NCBI RefSeq assembly: GCF_014904815.1
Contig: NZ_JACZFR010000029.1
Location: 1 to 64,000, forward strand
DNA: 64,000 nt
Direction: 5' to 3'
Source of the DNA: Microbulbifer taiwanensis
Lineage (GTDB): Bacteria; Pseudomonadota; Gammaproteobacteria; Pseudomonadales; Cellvibrionaceae
This document shows positions 26,400 through 35,397 of this stretch, in pieces (position 1 is the first letter of the stretch; every line of letters starts with the position of its first letter). Both the position numbers and the translations under genes were made by a program. Below the pieces are notes generated by a model that saw only the letters and a program-made list of their open reading frames with translations, had not been told where the DNA came from and searched no databases.

Positions 26400-27059
26400 A
26401 TGGCCAAACGCAGAAAAGAGGATGCCCTGGAGACCCGCGAGCGGATACTGGATGCCGCCATTACCGTGTTCCACAAACACGGTGTGGCCCGCCCTTCCCT
26501 GACGGAGATCGCCGAGCTGGCCGGAGTCACCCGCGGCGCCGTCTACGGCCACTTCCGCAACAAGGGCGACCTCTTCGCCGCCCTGACCGAGCGGGTGAAA
26601 TTCCCCGGTGAGAAGCTGTGCGAGTCCGCCGGTGAAGAACTGAAGAAGGATCCCCTGGGGGTACTGCGCACCCGCTGGCTATGGCTGTTCCAGGAAGTGG
26701 CCAGCAACCGCCAGTGGCAACTGATCCTGGAAATCGTATTCCACCGCTGTGAACTGGTCACCGAGAGCGGCGAGATTCACCAGCGCTTGATACAGGGCCA
26801 CGCCGAGGGTGTCGAGCGCATGCGCGAGCTGATCAGCATGGCGGTGGCCAAGGGCCAACTGCCCGCAGACCTGGATATCGACCTGGCGGTGCCGATGCTG
26901 CACGGCGCCCTGGTCGGCGTGCTCGAAGAATGGCTACTGCAGCCGCAGATCGGTGATCTGGGTGAGTTGGGAGAGCGCTATATTGACGCGATGATTGATA
27001 TGGTGCGCGTCTCACCGACGTTGCGCCGCCAGCAACAAAAAGTTGCCGTGATGCACTGA
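26400..27059 (+). CDS. TetR/AcrR family repressor of the adjacent RND pump
   Basis: 219 residues. The N-terminal helix-turn-helix (ILDAAITVFHKHGVARPSLT, then GVTRGAVYGHFRNKGDLF) matches AcrR/TtgR closely, and the C-terminal part has the long AcrR-type ligand domain (LWLFQEVASNRQWQLILEIV). It is divergent from the pump operon with AcrR-like operators between them. It presumably represses the pump until a drug binds. The ATG at 26400 is chosen to give the usual MAKRRKED-type start; a longer frame to 26343 exists. Confidence 0.92.
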   Translation: MAKRRKEDALETRERILDAAITVFHKHGVARPSLTEIAELAGVTRGAVYGHFRNKGDLFAALTERVKFPGEKLCESAGEELKKDPLGVLRTRWLWLFQEVASNRQWQLILEIVFHRCELVTESGEIHQRLIQGHAEGVERMRELISMAVAKGQLPADLDIDLAVPMLHGALVGVLEEWLLQPQIGDLGELGERYIDAMIDMVRVSPTLRRQQQKVAVMH

Positions 27060-27100
27060 CGGGCGCGGCAATGCTTCGATGCCTGGCAAACTCTGACTGT

Positions 27101-28795
27101 TTAAAGAGTGAAGCCAAGCAGCAGGTAAACTCCCAGCAACAGCACCACACCCGCCACCATGCTGCCCGTCAACCAGCTGCGTGCCATCACTCCCTCGGGC
27201 TTGTGATGGCCGCTGATGCCCTCAATCAGATTACCGACGCCTTTCAGGGCTGCACCGCGCAGGCGCTGGTCCAGCCGGAAGGCAGCGGCGACAAAGCCGC
27301 GCGCGGCATTCGGCAGCAAGCGGCGGTAGAACCACTCGACATCCAGGTTTACCGACGGCAACTCTGGCGGATACAGCCGGCGCAAGTTCAGCCACACAAA
27401 CGCCAGCGCAGAGAAGAACAGCAGTTGCAGCTGCGTCAGCACGTGGGTGACATCGTAGGGCGTGTAGGCCATTTCAAATGGCAGCAGGCTGTACAGCGCC
27501 TGCGGATAAATGCCCACCGCCAGGCACAGGGCCGCAGCGATGGACATGGCCACCAGCATATTGGCCGGTGGCTCCTTGGCGCGCAGCCCCGAGTCGTGGG
27601 CGAAAAAGGCGAAGTACGGAATTTTGATCCCCGCGTGGTGGAATACCCCGGCCGAGGCGAACAGCAGTATCAGCCACACCCAGTCGTAACCGTTCTTGAT
27701 CGCCGCGCTCATGACCATCGACTTGCTGACGAAACCACTGAACAGCGGGAAAGCCGAAATGGACGCGGCCCCGATAATACACAGCACCGTGGTCTTGGGC
27801 ATCGTCTTGTAGAGCCCGCCCAGCTCGGAGCCGTTGATGCGCCCGGTCACGTGCAGCACCGCGCCCATGGACATAAACAGCAGCCCCTTGAAAATCACAT
27901 CGTTGAACGCGTGCGCCACAGCGCCATTGATGGCCAGCGATGTACCGATGCCGATACCCACCACCATAAAGCCCAGCTGGTTGATCAGGCTGTAGGCCAG
28001 CACGCGGCGCAGGTCGTTTTCGATCACCGCATAGAAGATCGGGAAACAGGCCATGGTCGCGCCGATATACACCAGCAGTTCGGTGCCCGGATAGGCCCGC
28101 GCCAGGGCGTAGACCGCCACCTTGGTGGTGAAGGCACTCAGGAATACGGTGCCGGTGGGGGTGGATTCCGGATAGGCATCGGTCAGCCAGTTGTGGAAGA
28201 AGGGGAAGGCGCACTTGATACCGAAGGCCAGGAATATCATCCAGCCGTAGGGGTTCTGTCCCAGGCCTATCTGCCCGAATTCCAGCGAGCCGTGGGCCTG
28301 GCCGTAAAAAATGATTCCGCCGAGTAGTAACAGTCCGGACAGAATATGTAGCGCGAAATAGCGCAACCCAGCCACATAGGCGCGACCGCTGCGGCGCGCC
28401 CAGACGAGAAATACGGACGTCAGCGCCAGCAGTTCCCAAAAGATAAACAGCGTCAGCAGGTCACCGGCAAACACCGCGCCCAGCGCACTGCCGGCGTAGA
28501 GCAGGCTCGCCACCTGCTGCATCGTATCGCGCAGGTGCAGTGCATAGACGATCGCGATCAGCGCGGCAACATGGAACAGGTAGCCGAACAGCAGGCTCAG
28601 CCTGTCGGCGCGGAACAGCAGCAACTGGAAATCCAGCACCGACCAGGTGCCGAAGCTGCCCTCTCCCAGCAACCACAGGTTTGCCAGCCCCAGCAGAGGG
28701 ACGGCAATCATCAACAGCGCCCGCGGCCAGCCCCGTAGCCACAGTGCCAGCGCGGCGGCAACGAAGAATGGAATAAATGGAGCCACTTCAAACAT
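27101..28795 (-). CDS. Mrp-type Na+/H+ antiporter, third D-like (NuoL/MrpD family) subunit
   Basis: 564-residue polytopic membrane protein of the proton-conducting antiporter family. Conserved Glu in FIFWELLALTS and Lys/His in GIKCAFPFFHNWLTDAYPES follow the pattern of NuoL/M/N and MrpA/D channels. The C-terminal 100 residues include an amphipathic region and a last helix, resembling NuoL-like tails. Last gene of the Mrp operon, overlapping the upstream gene by 8 bp. It may supply the function of the missing large MrpA subunit. Confidence 0.88.
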   Translation of the reverse strand: MFEVAPFIPFFVAAALALWLRGWPRALLMIAVPLLGLANLWLLGEGSFGTWSVLDFQLLLFRADRLSLLFGYLFHVAALIAIVYALHLRDTMQQVASLLYAGSALGAVFAGDLLTLFIFWELLALTSVFLVWARRSGRAYVAGLRYFALHILSGLLLLGGIIFYGQAHGSLEFGQIGLGQNPYGWMIFLAFGIKCAFPFFHNWLTDAYPESTPTGTVFLSAFTTKVAVYALARAYPGTELLVYIGATMACFPIFYAVIENDLRRVLAYSLINQLGFMVVGIGIGTSLAINGAVAHAFNDVIFKGLLFMSMGAVLHVTGRINGSELGGLYKTMPKTTVLCIIGAASISAFPLFSGFVSKSMVMSAAIKNGYDWVWLILLFASAGVFHHAGIKIPYFAFFAHDSGLRAKEPPANMLVAMSIAAALCLAVGIYPQALYSLLPFEMAYTPYDVTHVLTQLQLLFFSALAFVWLNLRRLYPPELPSVNLDVEWFYRRLLPNAARGFVAAAFRLDQRLRGAALKGVGNLIEGISGHHKPEGVMARSWLTGSMVAGVVLLLGVYLLLGFTL

Positions 28796-29081
28796 CGTCG
28801 TGCCCTCCCCGCGCCTCGTTATTCCGAAGCTCCAAGCGATCGTAGTAATCCTCCGGACGCATCAGGAAGCTGCGCATCCACTTGGCGACAATCACCAGGA
28901 TCACGCAGCCGACGAAGCCATAGAGCGGGTAAAAGGCCGGCAGTCCCTCCCAGCGGAATTCGGTATGGCGGTGCACGACAAAATCCGCCGCTACCAGCAG
29001 CGCACAGATACCGTAAAAGATCCGCAGCACCAGGCGGATATTGTCCGGCCTGTCGAAGAAGTATTGTTTTTCGCCACTCAT
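28788..29081 (-). CDS. small membrane protein of the Mrp operon, unknown role
   Basis: 97 residues with two predicted membrane helices (about 18-35 and 50-68) and charged ends. I do not recognise a named family. Its position between two D-type subunits, overlapping the next gene by 8 bp and following the previous one after 6 bp, shows it is translated with the antiporter. It is probably an accessory subunit. Confidence 0.75.
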   Translation of the reverse strand: MSGEKQYFFDRPDNIRLVLRIFYGICALLVAADFVVHRHTEFRWEGLPAFYPLYGFVGCVILVIVAKWMRSFLMRPEDYYDRLELRNNEARGGHDDV

Positions 29082-29087
29082 ACGCGC

Positions 29088-30557
29088 TTAGATTCCGGCC
29101 TTGATCAGCTGATAAAAGGTATCGGGAAATAACAGCAGGTAGACACAGCCCGCCGCGGTGATCGAGAGCGCAATCACCGACGGCAGCGGCGCCTCCCTGA
29201 TAACCGAGGCCTTCCCGGCGCCACCCGCCGGCGGCTCCTCACCGTCGAGGAAGGCGCGCAGCGGAATCGGCAGCAGGTAGGCAATGCTCAGCAGCGAGCT
29301 GGCCATCAGCAACCCCATCAGTAACCACTGCTGCGCCTCCAAAGTGCCCAGCATCAGATACCATTTGCTCCAGGTGCCGCCGGTGGGCGGAATGCCAATA
29401 ATGCACAGGCTGGCCACCAGGAAGGCGGTCATGGTGACCGGCATCTGCCGGCCTATGCCGCGCAGCTCGCCGACTTCGGTCTTGTGCGCGGCCACCAGGA
29501 TCGCGCCCGCACAGAAGAACAGCGTAATCTTGCCGAAGGCGTGCATCACGATATGCAGTGCGCTGCCGGTCATGCCGGCGCTGGTGGCCAGCAGCGCGCC
29601 CAGGGTGATATAGCCGAGCTGGCTGACGGTGGAATACGCCAGGCGTTTTTTCAGGTTCTGCTGGCGCAGCGCGACAATGGAGGCGAGCAGAATCGAGGCT
29701 CCGGCCAGGTACAGCAGCCACTGTGTGGCGGGGATGCTTTTCAGGGTGTCCAGGCCGAAAATCAGCAGGCAGACTTTCAGCAGCACAAACACCCCCGCCT
29801 TGACCACGGCCACCGCGTGCAGCAGTGCACTCACCGGTGTCGGCGCCACCATCGCCGCCGGCAGCCAGCGGTGAAACGGCATCACCGCCGCCTTGCCGAC
29901 GCCGAACACGAACAGCACCAGCAGCACCGACAGCAGCGCCGGGTCCGAATCCGGCGCAAAGACGCCGCCGGCTCTGAAATCCAGCGTACCGGCTAGCAGC
30001 CAGGTGGCGACAATGGCCAGCAGGAAGAAGCCCACCGAAGTACCCAGCAGCACGCTCAGGTAGACACGCCCCCCCTGCCGCGCCTTGTCTGTGCCGGCGT
30101 GGGTGACCAGCGGATAGGTGCACAGGGTCAGGACTTCGTAAAAGACAAACAGCGTGAACAGGTTTTCGGCAAAGGCGATGCCGATGACCGCGCCGATGGA
30201 AAGCGCAAACAGGCCGAAAAAGCGCGTCTGGTTCTGTTCGCCGTGGCCGCGCATATAGCCAATCGCGTACAGGGTGGTCACTATCCAGAGAAAACTGGCC
30301 ACCAGCGCAAACAGCAGGCCGAGCGGCTCTATGCGAAATGCCAGTGCCAGGCCGGGCAGCAGATCCAGCCAGTGGACCGCGATCTCCCTGCCATCCAGCA
30401 CCGGTTGATACAGTGACGCCACCACTGCAAACAGAGCCGTCGCGGCCAGCAGGGAGACGGCTTCGCGCGGGTTCTGCCAGCGGCCGGTCAATTGAATAGC
30501 CACCAGCGCCAGCGGTGCGATCAGTAGCGCCAGTTGCAACAGGGCCGATTCGGTCAT
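29088..30557 (-). CDS. Mrp-type Na+/H+ antiporter, second D-like subunit
   Basis: 489-residue proton-conducting membrane protein. Conserved features are Glu in FTLFVFYEVLTLCTYPLV, Lys in GVGKAAVMPFHRWLPAAMVA and the discontinuous-helix pattern KKRLAYSTVSQLGYI. It overlaps the upstream mrpD by 4 bp, indicating coupled translation. One of three such subunits in the operon. Confidence 0.88.
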   Translation of the reverse strand: MTESALLQLALLIAPLALVAIQLTGRWQNPREAVSLLAATALFAVVASLYQPVLDGREIAVHWLDLLPGLALAFRIEPLGLLFALVASFLWIVTTLYAIGYMRGHGEQNQTRFFGLFALSIGAVIGIAFAENLFTLFVFYEVLTLCTYPLVTHAGTDKARQGGRVYLSVLLGTSVGFFLLAIVATWLLAGTLDFRAGGVFAPDSDPALLSVLLVLFVFGVGKAAVMPFHRWLPAAMVAPTPVSALLHAVAVVKAGVFVLLKVCLLIFGLDTLKSIPATQWLLYLAGASILLASIVALRQQNLKKRLAYSTVSQLGYITLGALLATSAGMTGSALHIVMHAFGKITLFFCAGAILVAAHKTEVGELRGIGRQMPVTMTAFLVASLCIIGIPPTGGTWSKWYLMLGTLEAQQWLLMGLLMASSLLSIAYLLPIPLRAFLDGEEPPAGGAGKASVIREAPLPSVIALSITAAGCVYLLLFPDTFYQLIKAGI

Positions 30558-32032
30558 TGTGCGCCTCCCAGCAGGAATTGCGCCGCCGCGGCAGTTACCT
30601 CTACCGGCAGGCAGGTATCAATACCGAAATACAGGTTGGCGCCGATCAGCAGCCAGGTGGGGAGCAGCAGGCCGAGCGGCGCTTCGCCGCGCGGCTGCCC
30701 GGCGTCCGCCGGTGCGTGGAAGTAGGCAGCCTCCACCAGCCGCCAGATATAGGCCACCGCCAGCAGCGAGCCCAGCACCACCAGTAGCGCCAGCCACCAC
30801 AGCTCGCGTTCCATGGCGGCGGCGATCAGATACCACTTGCTGACAAAGCCCACCGTCAGCGGCACACCAATCAGGCTGACACCGCCGACGACAATGGCGG
30901 CCATGGTCCAGGGCATGGCGACGCCCAGGCCGCGAAAATCTTCAATACGGCTACCGCCGACCCGGTACACCAGCCCCGCCAGGGCCAGGAAGAGGCCACC
31001 CTTCATCAACGCGTGATTGAACAGGTGCAGCAACGTCGCCTGCAGGGCCGTGACGGTGCCTATCCCCACGCCCACCACCATATAGCCGATCTGCGCCACG
31101 CTGGAATAGGCAAACATGCGCTTGATATCCACCTGGTAGACGGCCACCGCAGAGGCGACGAAGACGCCGATCAGGCCCAGCCCGATCAGCAGGGTTTCCA
31201 GTGGCAGGCTGGCCAGCGAGAACTCCACTCCGAAAACGGTGATGGTAAAGCGCAGCAGCAGGTAGAGCGCCACCTTGGTGGCCGTGGCGGCGAGAAATGC
31301 CGTCACGATCGACGGTGCGAAGCTGTAGGCGTTGGGAAGCCACTGGTGCAGCGGGAAAAGCGCCAGTTTCAGGCAGATACCGACAAAAATAAATGCAAAA
31401 GCGGCCAGCACCGTCGCTGAATTCTCGACTGCCGGCAGGCGCACTGCCAGGTCCGCCATATTCAGAGTACCGGTCATCATGTAGAGGAAACCGATCCCGA
31501 TCAGGATAAAGGTTGCGCCTATGGTGCCCATGATCAGGTACTGGAAAGCCGCCCAGAGTGCGCGGCGATCGCGCCCCAGGGCAATCAGCGCGTAGGTGGC
31601 AAGCGACGAGATTTCCAGGAAAACGAATACATTGAAGACATCACCGGTGGCGACAATACCCAGCAGGCCGGCAAAACACAGCAGGTAGAGCGTGTAGAAG
31701 AGTATCTGCCGATTGCCCTCCAGTTCCCTCGCCACACTGGTGTGTGCCGCGGCCAGTACCACGCTGCTGAGACCGGAAACGATCAGCAGCACCCAGGCAT
31801 TGAGCAGATCGATCCGGTACTCGATGCCCCAGGGTGCCTGCCAGCCGCCGAGGGTGTAGCTGATCGGGCCGGCGGCATAGACCTGCTGCAACAGCAGCAC
31901 ACTGACCGCCAGCGCCGACAGGCACGCGGCCAGGGCAAACAACCATACCAGGCTGGCGCGGCGCAGAAACAGGCAGGAGGGCGCCGCCACCAGCGGCAGT
32001 ATGACCTGCAGTATCGGAAGGTGCGTCAACAC
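30554..32032 (-). CDS. mnhD: Na+/H+ antiporter subunit D (MrpD/MnhD)
   Basis: 492-residue membrane subunit with conserved Glu in NVFVFLEISSLATYAL and Lys in CLKLALFPLHQWLPNAYSFA, as in MrpD and NuoN-type channels. It starts at GTG, overlapping the TAG stop of mnhC. Its position directly after the C subunit is the standard Mrp order, making this the canonical D subunit. Confidence 0.92.
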   Translation of the reverse strand: MLTHLPILQVILPLVAAPSCLFLRRASLVWLFALAACLSALAVSVLLLQQVYAAGPISYTLGGWQAPWGIEYRIDLLNAWVLLIVSGLSSVVLAAAHTSVARELEGNRQILFYTLYLLCFAGLLGIVATGDVFNVFVFLEISSLATYALIALGRDRRALWAAFQYLIMGTIGATFILIGIGFLYMMTGTLNMADLAVRLPAVENSATVLAAFAFIFVGICLKLALFPLHQWLPNAYSFAPSIVTAFLAATATKVALYLLLRFTITVFGVEFSLASLPLETLLIGLGLIGVFVASAVAVYQVDIKRMFAYSSVAQIGYMVVGVGIGTVTALQATLLHLFNHALMKGGLFLALAGLVYRVGGSRIEDFRGLGVAMPWTMAAIVVGGVSLIGVPLTVGFVSKWYLIAAAMERELWWLALLVVLGSLLAVAYIWRLVEAAYFHAPADAGQPRGEAPLGLLLPTWLLIGANLYFGIDTCLPVEVTAAAAQFLLGGAQ

Positions 32033-32403
32033 TACTGCTCGCTCCCTTCTGTCCGTTCATGCGCCAGCGCCTGGATATCCCCTTCCTCCACACTGCCGTA
32101 GGCGCGCTGGATACGGATGACCAGCGCCAGTGCCAGTGCCGTGGTGGCGATACCCACGACAATCGCGGTCAGGATCAGAACGTGCGGCAGCGGATTTGAG
32201 TAGAGACTTTCGCCCTCGCTCAGAATCGGCGCGCTGCCGCCGTCCACCTTGCCGGCGCTGATGTAGAAGATGAAAACCGAGGTCTGGAATATATTCAGCC
32301 CGATGATTTTCTTGATCAGGTTGCCCTGGGCGATCACCATGTACAAGCCGATCATCATCAGCGCTATGACCACCCAATAGTTGTAAAGCGACGCCAGCAA
32401 CAC
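32032..32403 (-). CDS. mnhC: Na+/H+ antiporter subunit C (MrpC/MnhC, NuoK-like)
   Basis: 123 residues with three membrane helices, homologous to NuoK: MIAQGNLIKKIIGLNIFQTS and the helix ending LVIRIQRAYGS are typical. GTG start one base after the stop of the B-type gene, and its end overlaps mnhD. Length is usual for MrpC. Confidence 0.93.
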   Translation of the reverse strand: MLLASLYNYWVVIALMMIGLYMVIAQGNLIKKIIGLNIFQTSVFIFYISAGKVDGGSAPILSEGESLYSNPLPHVLILTAIVVGIATTALALALVIRIQRAYGSVEEGDIQALAHERTEGSEQ

Positions 32404-32404
32404 C

Positions 32405-33439
32405 TTAACCGGCCCTCCCTGTAATGGATTTCCCCGCCGGCGCAGCCGCGCCCCGCTGCGACTTCAGCAGCTGCTCAGAGAAGAGATAGAACACCAGCAA
32501 CATCACCGCGGCGACCGTGATGCCGACCCCCAGCTCAATCGCAATGATGCCGATATGTTGTCCGCTGACCGGATCTGCCGCCAGGCCGCCGTAGTCGAGA
32601 AAATTCCGCCCGGTGGCCATACCCAACAGGCCCACACTGCCGTAAATCAGCACACCCACCGCGGCGAGCATCTGCACCAGGCCGCTCGAAGCAACCCGGC
32701 GCACCGCGTCCAGACCGAAGACTAGGCCGTAGAGAATGAAACCCACGGCAAAAATCACTCCGGCCTGGAATCCCCCACCCGGCCCGTATTCGCCGTGAAA
32801 CTGCACGTAGAGGGCATAGATCAGGATCGGGGCTATCAGTATCTTGGCCACCACCTCCAGTACCAGCTGCCGCTGCGCATCGGCGACGGCAGCGACCGGA
32901 TTGGGAAGCGGAACCTCTCCGCGACCACCCGCCAACAGCGCCAACACGCCGAGGCCCGCGGTGAAGATCACCACCACTTCGCCGAGGGTATCGAAGGCGC
33001 GATAGCTCGCCAGTACCGAAGTCACGATATTGGGGATACCTATCTCGGCGAAGGATTCACCGATATAGTGCGGTGCCACATGCAGATGCGCCGGCGCTTC
33101 CGCAGCGCCGAAGGCCGGCATATCCAGCGTCGCCGCGACCAACAGCGCGCCGACCGTGGCCACCAGCAACAGCGCCGCCAGGGCCCGAGTCGGGTGGGCG
33201 CGCTGGCGGCGACCACACAGGGCCAGGGTCATCAGGATCAGCAGTGGCGATATACCCGCGCCGACCGCCGCCTCGGTAAAGGCCACATCCACCGCGCCCA
33301 TGGTCATAAAAAAGCTGGCGGACAAGAGGCCGTAGATACCGGCCAGCATCGCGGCCGCAAACAGGTCCCTTGTCCAGGCGATAGCCGCCGCAGTGACCAG
33401 CAGCAGGGCGAGCAGCGCGATATCCAGTATCAGTTCCAC
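32405..33439 (-). CDS. mnhB: fused DUF4040/MrpB-type antiporter subunit (MrpA C-terminal part plus MnhB)
   Basis: 344 residues. The N-terminal 80 residues are a DUF4040 domain (MGAVDVAFTEAAVGAGISPL), which in canonical systems is the C-terminal part of MrpA. A middle MbhE-like linker follows (SYRAFDTLGEVVVIFTAGLG). Residues from about 190 onward are the MnhB domain (HGEYGPGGGFQAGVIFAVGF). GTG start with GGGGAA upstream. This arrangement replaces the large MrpA subunit, whose antiporter-like N-terminal domain is absent here and presumably supplied by the extra D-like proteins. Confidence 0.9.
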   Translation of the reverse strand: MELILDIALLALLLVTAAAIAWTRDLFAAAMLAGIYGLLSASFFMTMGAVDVAFTEAAVGAGISPLLILMTLALCGRRQRAHPTRALAALLLVATVGALLVAATLDMPAFGAAEAPAHLHVAPHYIGESFAEIGIPNIVTSVLASYRAFDTLGEVVVIFTAGLGVLALLAGGRGEVPLPNPVAAVADAQRQLVLEVVAKILIAPILIYALYVQFHGEYGPGGGFQAGVIFAVGFILYGLVFGLDAVRRVASSGLVQMLAAVGVLIYGSVGLLGMATGRNFLDYGGLAADPVSGQHIGIIAIELGVGITVAAVMLLVFYLFSEQLLKSQRGAAAPAGKSITGRAG

Positions 33440-33459
33440 GATCGAGTTCCCCTTTGCTG

Positions 33460-33846
33460 TCAGATGCGATCCGCGGTGTCTGCTGCCACCGCGATCTCCG
33501 GCTCGACAGCGGCTACCGCTGCCGGTTCGGGGTACTGTGCACGGCTCTCCGCCAGCCGCAGCTCGCTGTGCTGGGCCGATTTGGCCAGGGCGTGGCTCGC
33601 GGTTGGACTGGTGAAGAAAATAAACAGCAGAATCAGGCCCAGCTTGAACAGCGCCAGGCTCCAGCCAGCGATCAGCATCAGCCCGCCGACGATCAGGAAG
33701 GTGGCCAGGGTATCGGTAATCCCGGCGGCGTGCATACGGGTGTAGAAGTCCGGGAAACGCAGCAGTCCCACGGCGCCGGACACCATAAAGAAGCAGCCCA
33801 GAGCCAGCGCCAGCCCGCTCACGACAACCAAAACAGATTCAATCAT
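33460..33846 (-). CDS. mnhG: Na+/H+ antiporter subunit G (MrpG/MnhG)
   Basis: 128 residues with three helices and the family motif GLLRFPDFYTRMHAAGITDTL (shown in part: RFPDFYTRMHAAG), followed by FTSPTASHALA. The C-terminal 40 residues are an acidic, Ala-rich extension not usual in MrpG. The start at 33846 overlaps the end of mnhF by 8 bp; a longer frame lacks family similarity. Confidence 0.92.
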   Translation of the reverse strand: MIESVLVVVSGLALALGCFFMVSGAVGLLRFPDFYTRMHAAGITDTLATFLIVGGLMLIAGWSLALFKLGLILLFIFFTSPTASHALAKSAQHSELRLAESRAQYPEPAAVAAVEPEIAVAADTADRI

Positions 33847-34129
33847 GAGGCGCCCCCTCCCCCACTTGTCCATCGCCGCGGCGGGAGCGAAATTCGAAAT
33901 AGCGCAGCACACCGATCACGCTGACAAAATTGATCAGCGCGTATACCAGTGCGATATCGAGGAACTCCGGTTTTCCGAGGGTGAAGCAGATCACCGCAAT
34001 CAGCAGCACCGTCTTGGTACCGAACACATTGAGTGCGAGAATGCGGTCGTAGATTGTCGGGCCCAGCAGGGCCCGCGCCAGCGCCATTGCCATGACTACC
34101 AGCAGCGCGATCGCTGTTGCCGTCAGCAT
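33839..34129 (-). CDS. mnhF: Na+/H+ antiporter subunit F (MrpF/MnhF)
   Basis: 96 residues with three membrane helices and the family pattern ARALLGPTIYDRILALNVFG, then FLDIALVYALINFVSVIGVL. Usual MrpF length. It overlaps mnhE upstream (7 bp) and mnhG downstream (8 bp), indicating coupled translation. Confidence 0.93.
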   Translation of the reverse strand: MLTATAIALLVVMAMALARALLGPTIYDRILALNVFGTKTVLLIAVICFTLGKPEFLDIALVYALINFVSVIGVLRYFEFRSRRGDGQVGEGAPHD

Positions 34130-34620
34130 GATTTTTTCAGTACTCCCAGCCCGTTGATCCGCGCTTCCATTTCGCCGCGCCGCAAATCCTCCAGCGAGTC
34201 CGCAGTCAGGGCATGCACAAGAATTTCATCGCCATCAATATCGACGGCCACCGTGCCCGGCGTCAGGGTGATGGAGTTTGCATAGAGCGCCCTGGCGAGA
34301 TCACCGCGCAGTGACGTTGTAATTCGTGCGCTGGCGGGCTTGAGCGATACCTTGAGCGACTTACTGCCGCGCCAGACACAGGCGACCACCTCGAGATTGC
34401 TGCGCAGGATTTTCCGGAACAGCCACCAGTAGTAACCGGGCAGCGCGAGTAACAGATGCAGGGGCTGAGAGTCGCTATCGACAATGTTCATCCGGTGGGC
34501 GACGAACACGACGAAAACCACCGACAGCAGGCCGAAGCCGAGCAGGAGCGGCGAGTAGTGGCCGGAATTGGCCAGCCAGATGAAAGCCAGCACCGCAAAC
34601 AGGGAAATGGTGTAACGCAT
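34123..34620 (-). CDS. mnhE: Na+/H+ antiporter subunit E (MrpE/MnhE)
   Basis: 165 residues: two N-terminal helices, then a cytoplasmic domain with the MrpE pattern LARALYANSITLTPGTVAVD and ILVHALTADS. It is the first gene of the operon, read on the minus strand in the order E, F, G, A'/B, C, D, D-like, small protein, D-like. The ATG at 34620 is preferred over a TTG at 34641. Confidence 0.9.
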   Translation of the reverse strand: MRYTISLFAVLAFIWLANSGHYSPLLLGFGLLSVVFVVFVAHRMNIVDSDSQPLHLLLALPGYYWWLFRKILRSNLEVVACVWRGSKSLKVSLKPASARITTSLRGDLARALYANSITLTPGTVAVDIDGDEILVHALTADSLEDLRRGEMEARINGLGVLKKSC

Positions 34621-34666
34621 GGTAAACTCGCGCAAATTCAACCGGCAAAGCGGTATCGGTGCGCCA

Positions 34667-35116
34667 TCAACTCCTCGGTACCGAATCGCACAGGTAGTGG
34701 GTCTCGAAAACCCGACGCATCACATCGGCGGCATCGGCACCCGCAGGCAGCTCACGCGGCTGGGCGGCGACCTTGGCGATCAGGTCGTTCAGGCGTTCGC
34801 CTTCAGGCAGGCAGAAGCGACTGTTGAGACGTTTCTCAGCCGCGTCTGACAACCGGCTGGCGCGGGTGCGAATGGCGCGGGCGACAAATCCGGACGGCCG
34901 CTCCTCCGCGGCCACTATCTCGTCGGTCGCCGACAGATACCCCTGAATGAATCCCCGGCAGGTGGACGCAGCGGCCGCATCCAGTCCCTGCTGGTGTTCA
35001 CTGCAGGCGGACACCAGCGCTTCCCCGCTCAGGGGTTCCATAGCGGCCAGCGGCTGAGCGATGGCCAGCGCGAGTAGCGCGCCGATACGGATCAGTAGTC
35101 GCTTTGTTCTCGCCAT
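34667..35116 (-). CDS. secreted Rap1a/Tai-like protein
   Basis: 149 residues with a signal peptide ending near QPLAAM. The mature part has the Rap1a/Tai layout: SGEALVSAC, then TCRGFIQGYLSATDEI, then FCLPEGERLNDLIAKV and a C-terminal YLCD, giving four Cys for two disulfides. Rap1a and Tai proteins neutralise type VI amidase effectors in the periplasm (family knowledge), but many orphan homologues exist and no effector gene is near. The longer frame to 35233 is rejected because the signal peptide begins at this ATG. Confidence 0.75.
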   Translation of the reverse strand: MARTKRLLIRIGALLALAIAQPLAAMEPLSGEALVSACSEHQQGLDAAAASTCRGFIQGYLSATDEIVAAEERPSGFVARAIRTRASRLSDAAEKRLNSRFCLPEGERLNDLIAKVAAQPRELPAGADAADVMRRVFETHYLCDSVPRS

Positions 35117-35397
35117 AGTTTGCCCGTTGTTTTGCGGTGTTATTGTTGGCAGCGCGATTACTTTGGCACTTTTGCTGTGGCGAATATTGTCAGCATGGTG
35201 AAAAAGTGTGGCAAAGTTTGTCGACCCGGACACCCGCGGCCACCGCGGTCTCCCACAACCCCCGCAACTTGGCGCCGTACGGCGCCTTTGCTAAAGTTGT
35301 GACTTCACGCGCCGCGGCACTGCGCCGGCCGAACAGGCTCCCGCGTCGGGTTCCGCCGCACGTTTTGCAACATTTGCCAACAATAGAAGAGATCCCG
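35117..35397. promoter_or_regulatory. divergent promoter region of the Rap1a-like gene and the two-component operon
   Basis: 281 bp between divergent genes. It should contain promoters in both directions. I see no clear consensus promoter, repeat or small gene; a 24-base run rich in GCGGC near 35230-35255 is merely GC-rich. Confidence 0.4.
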
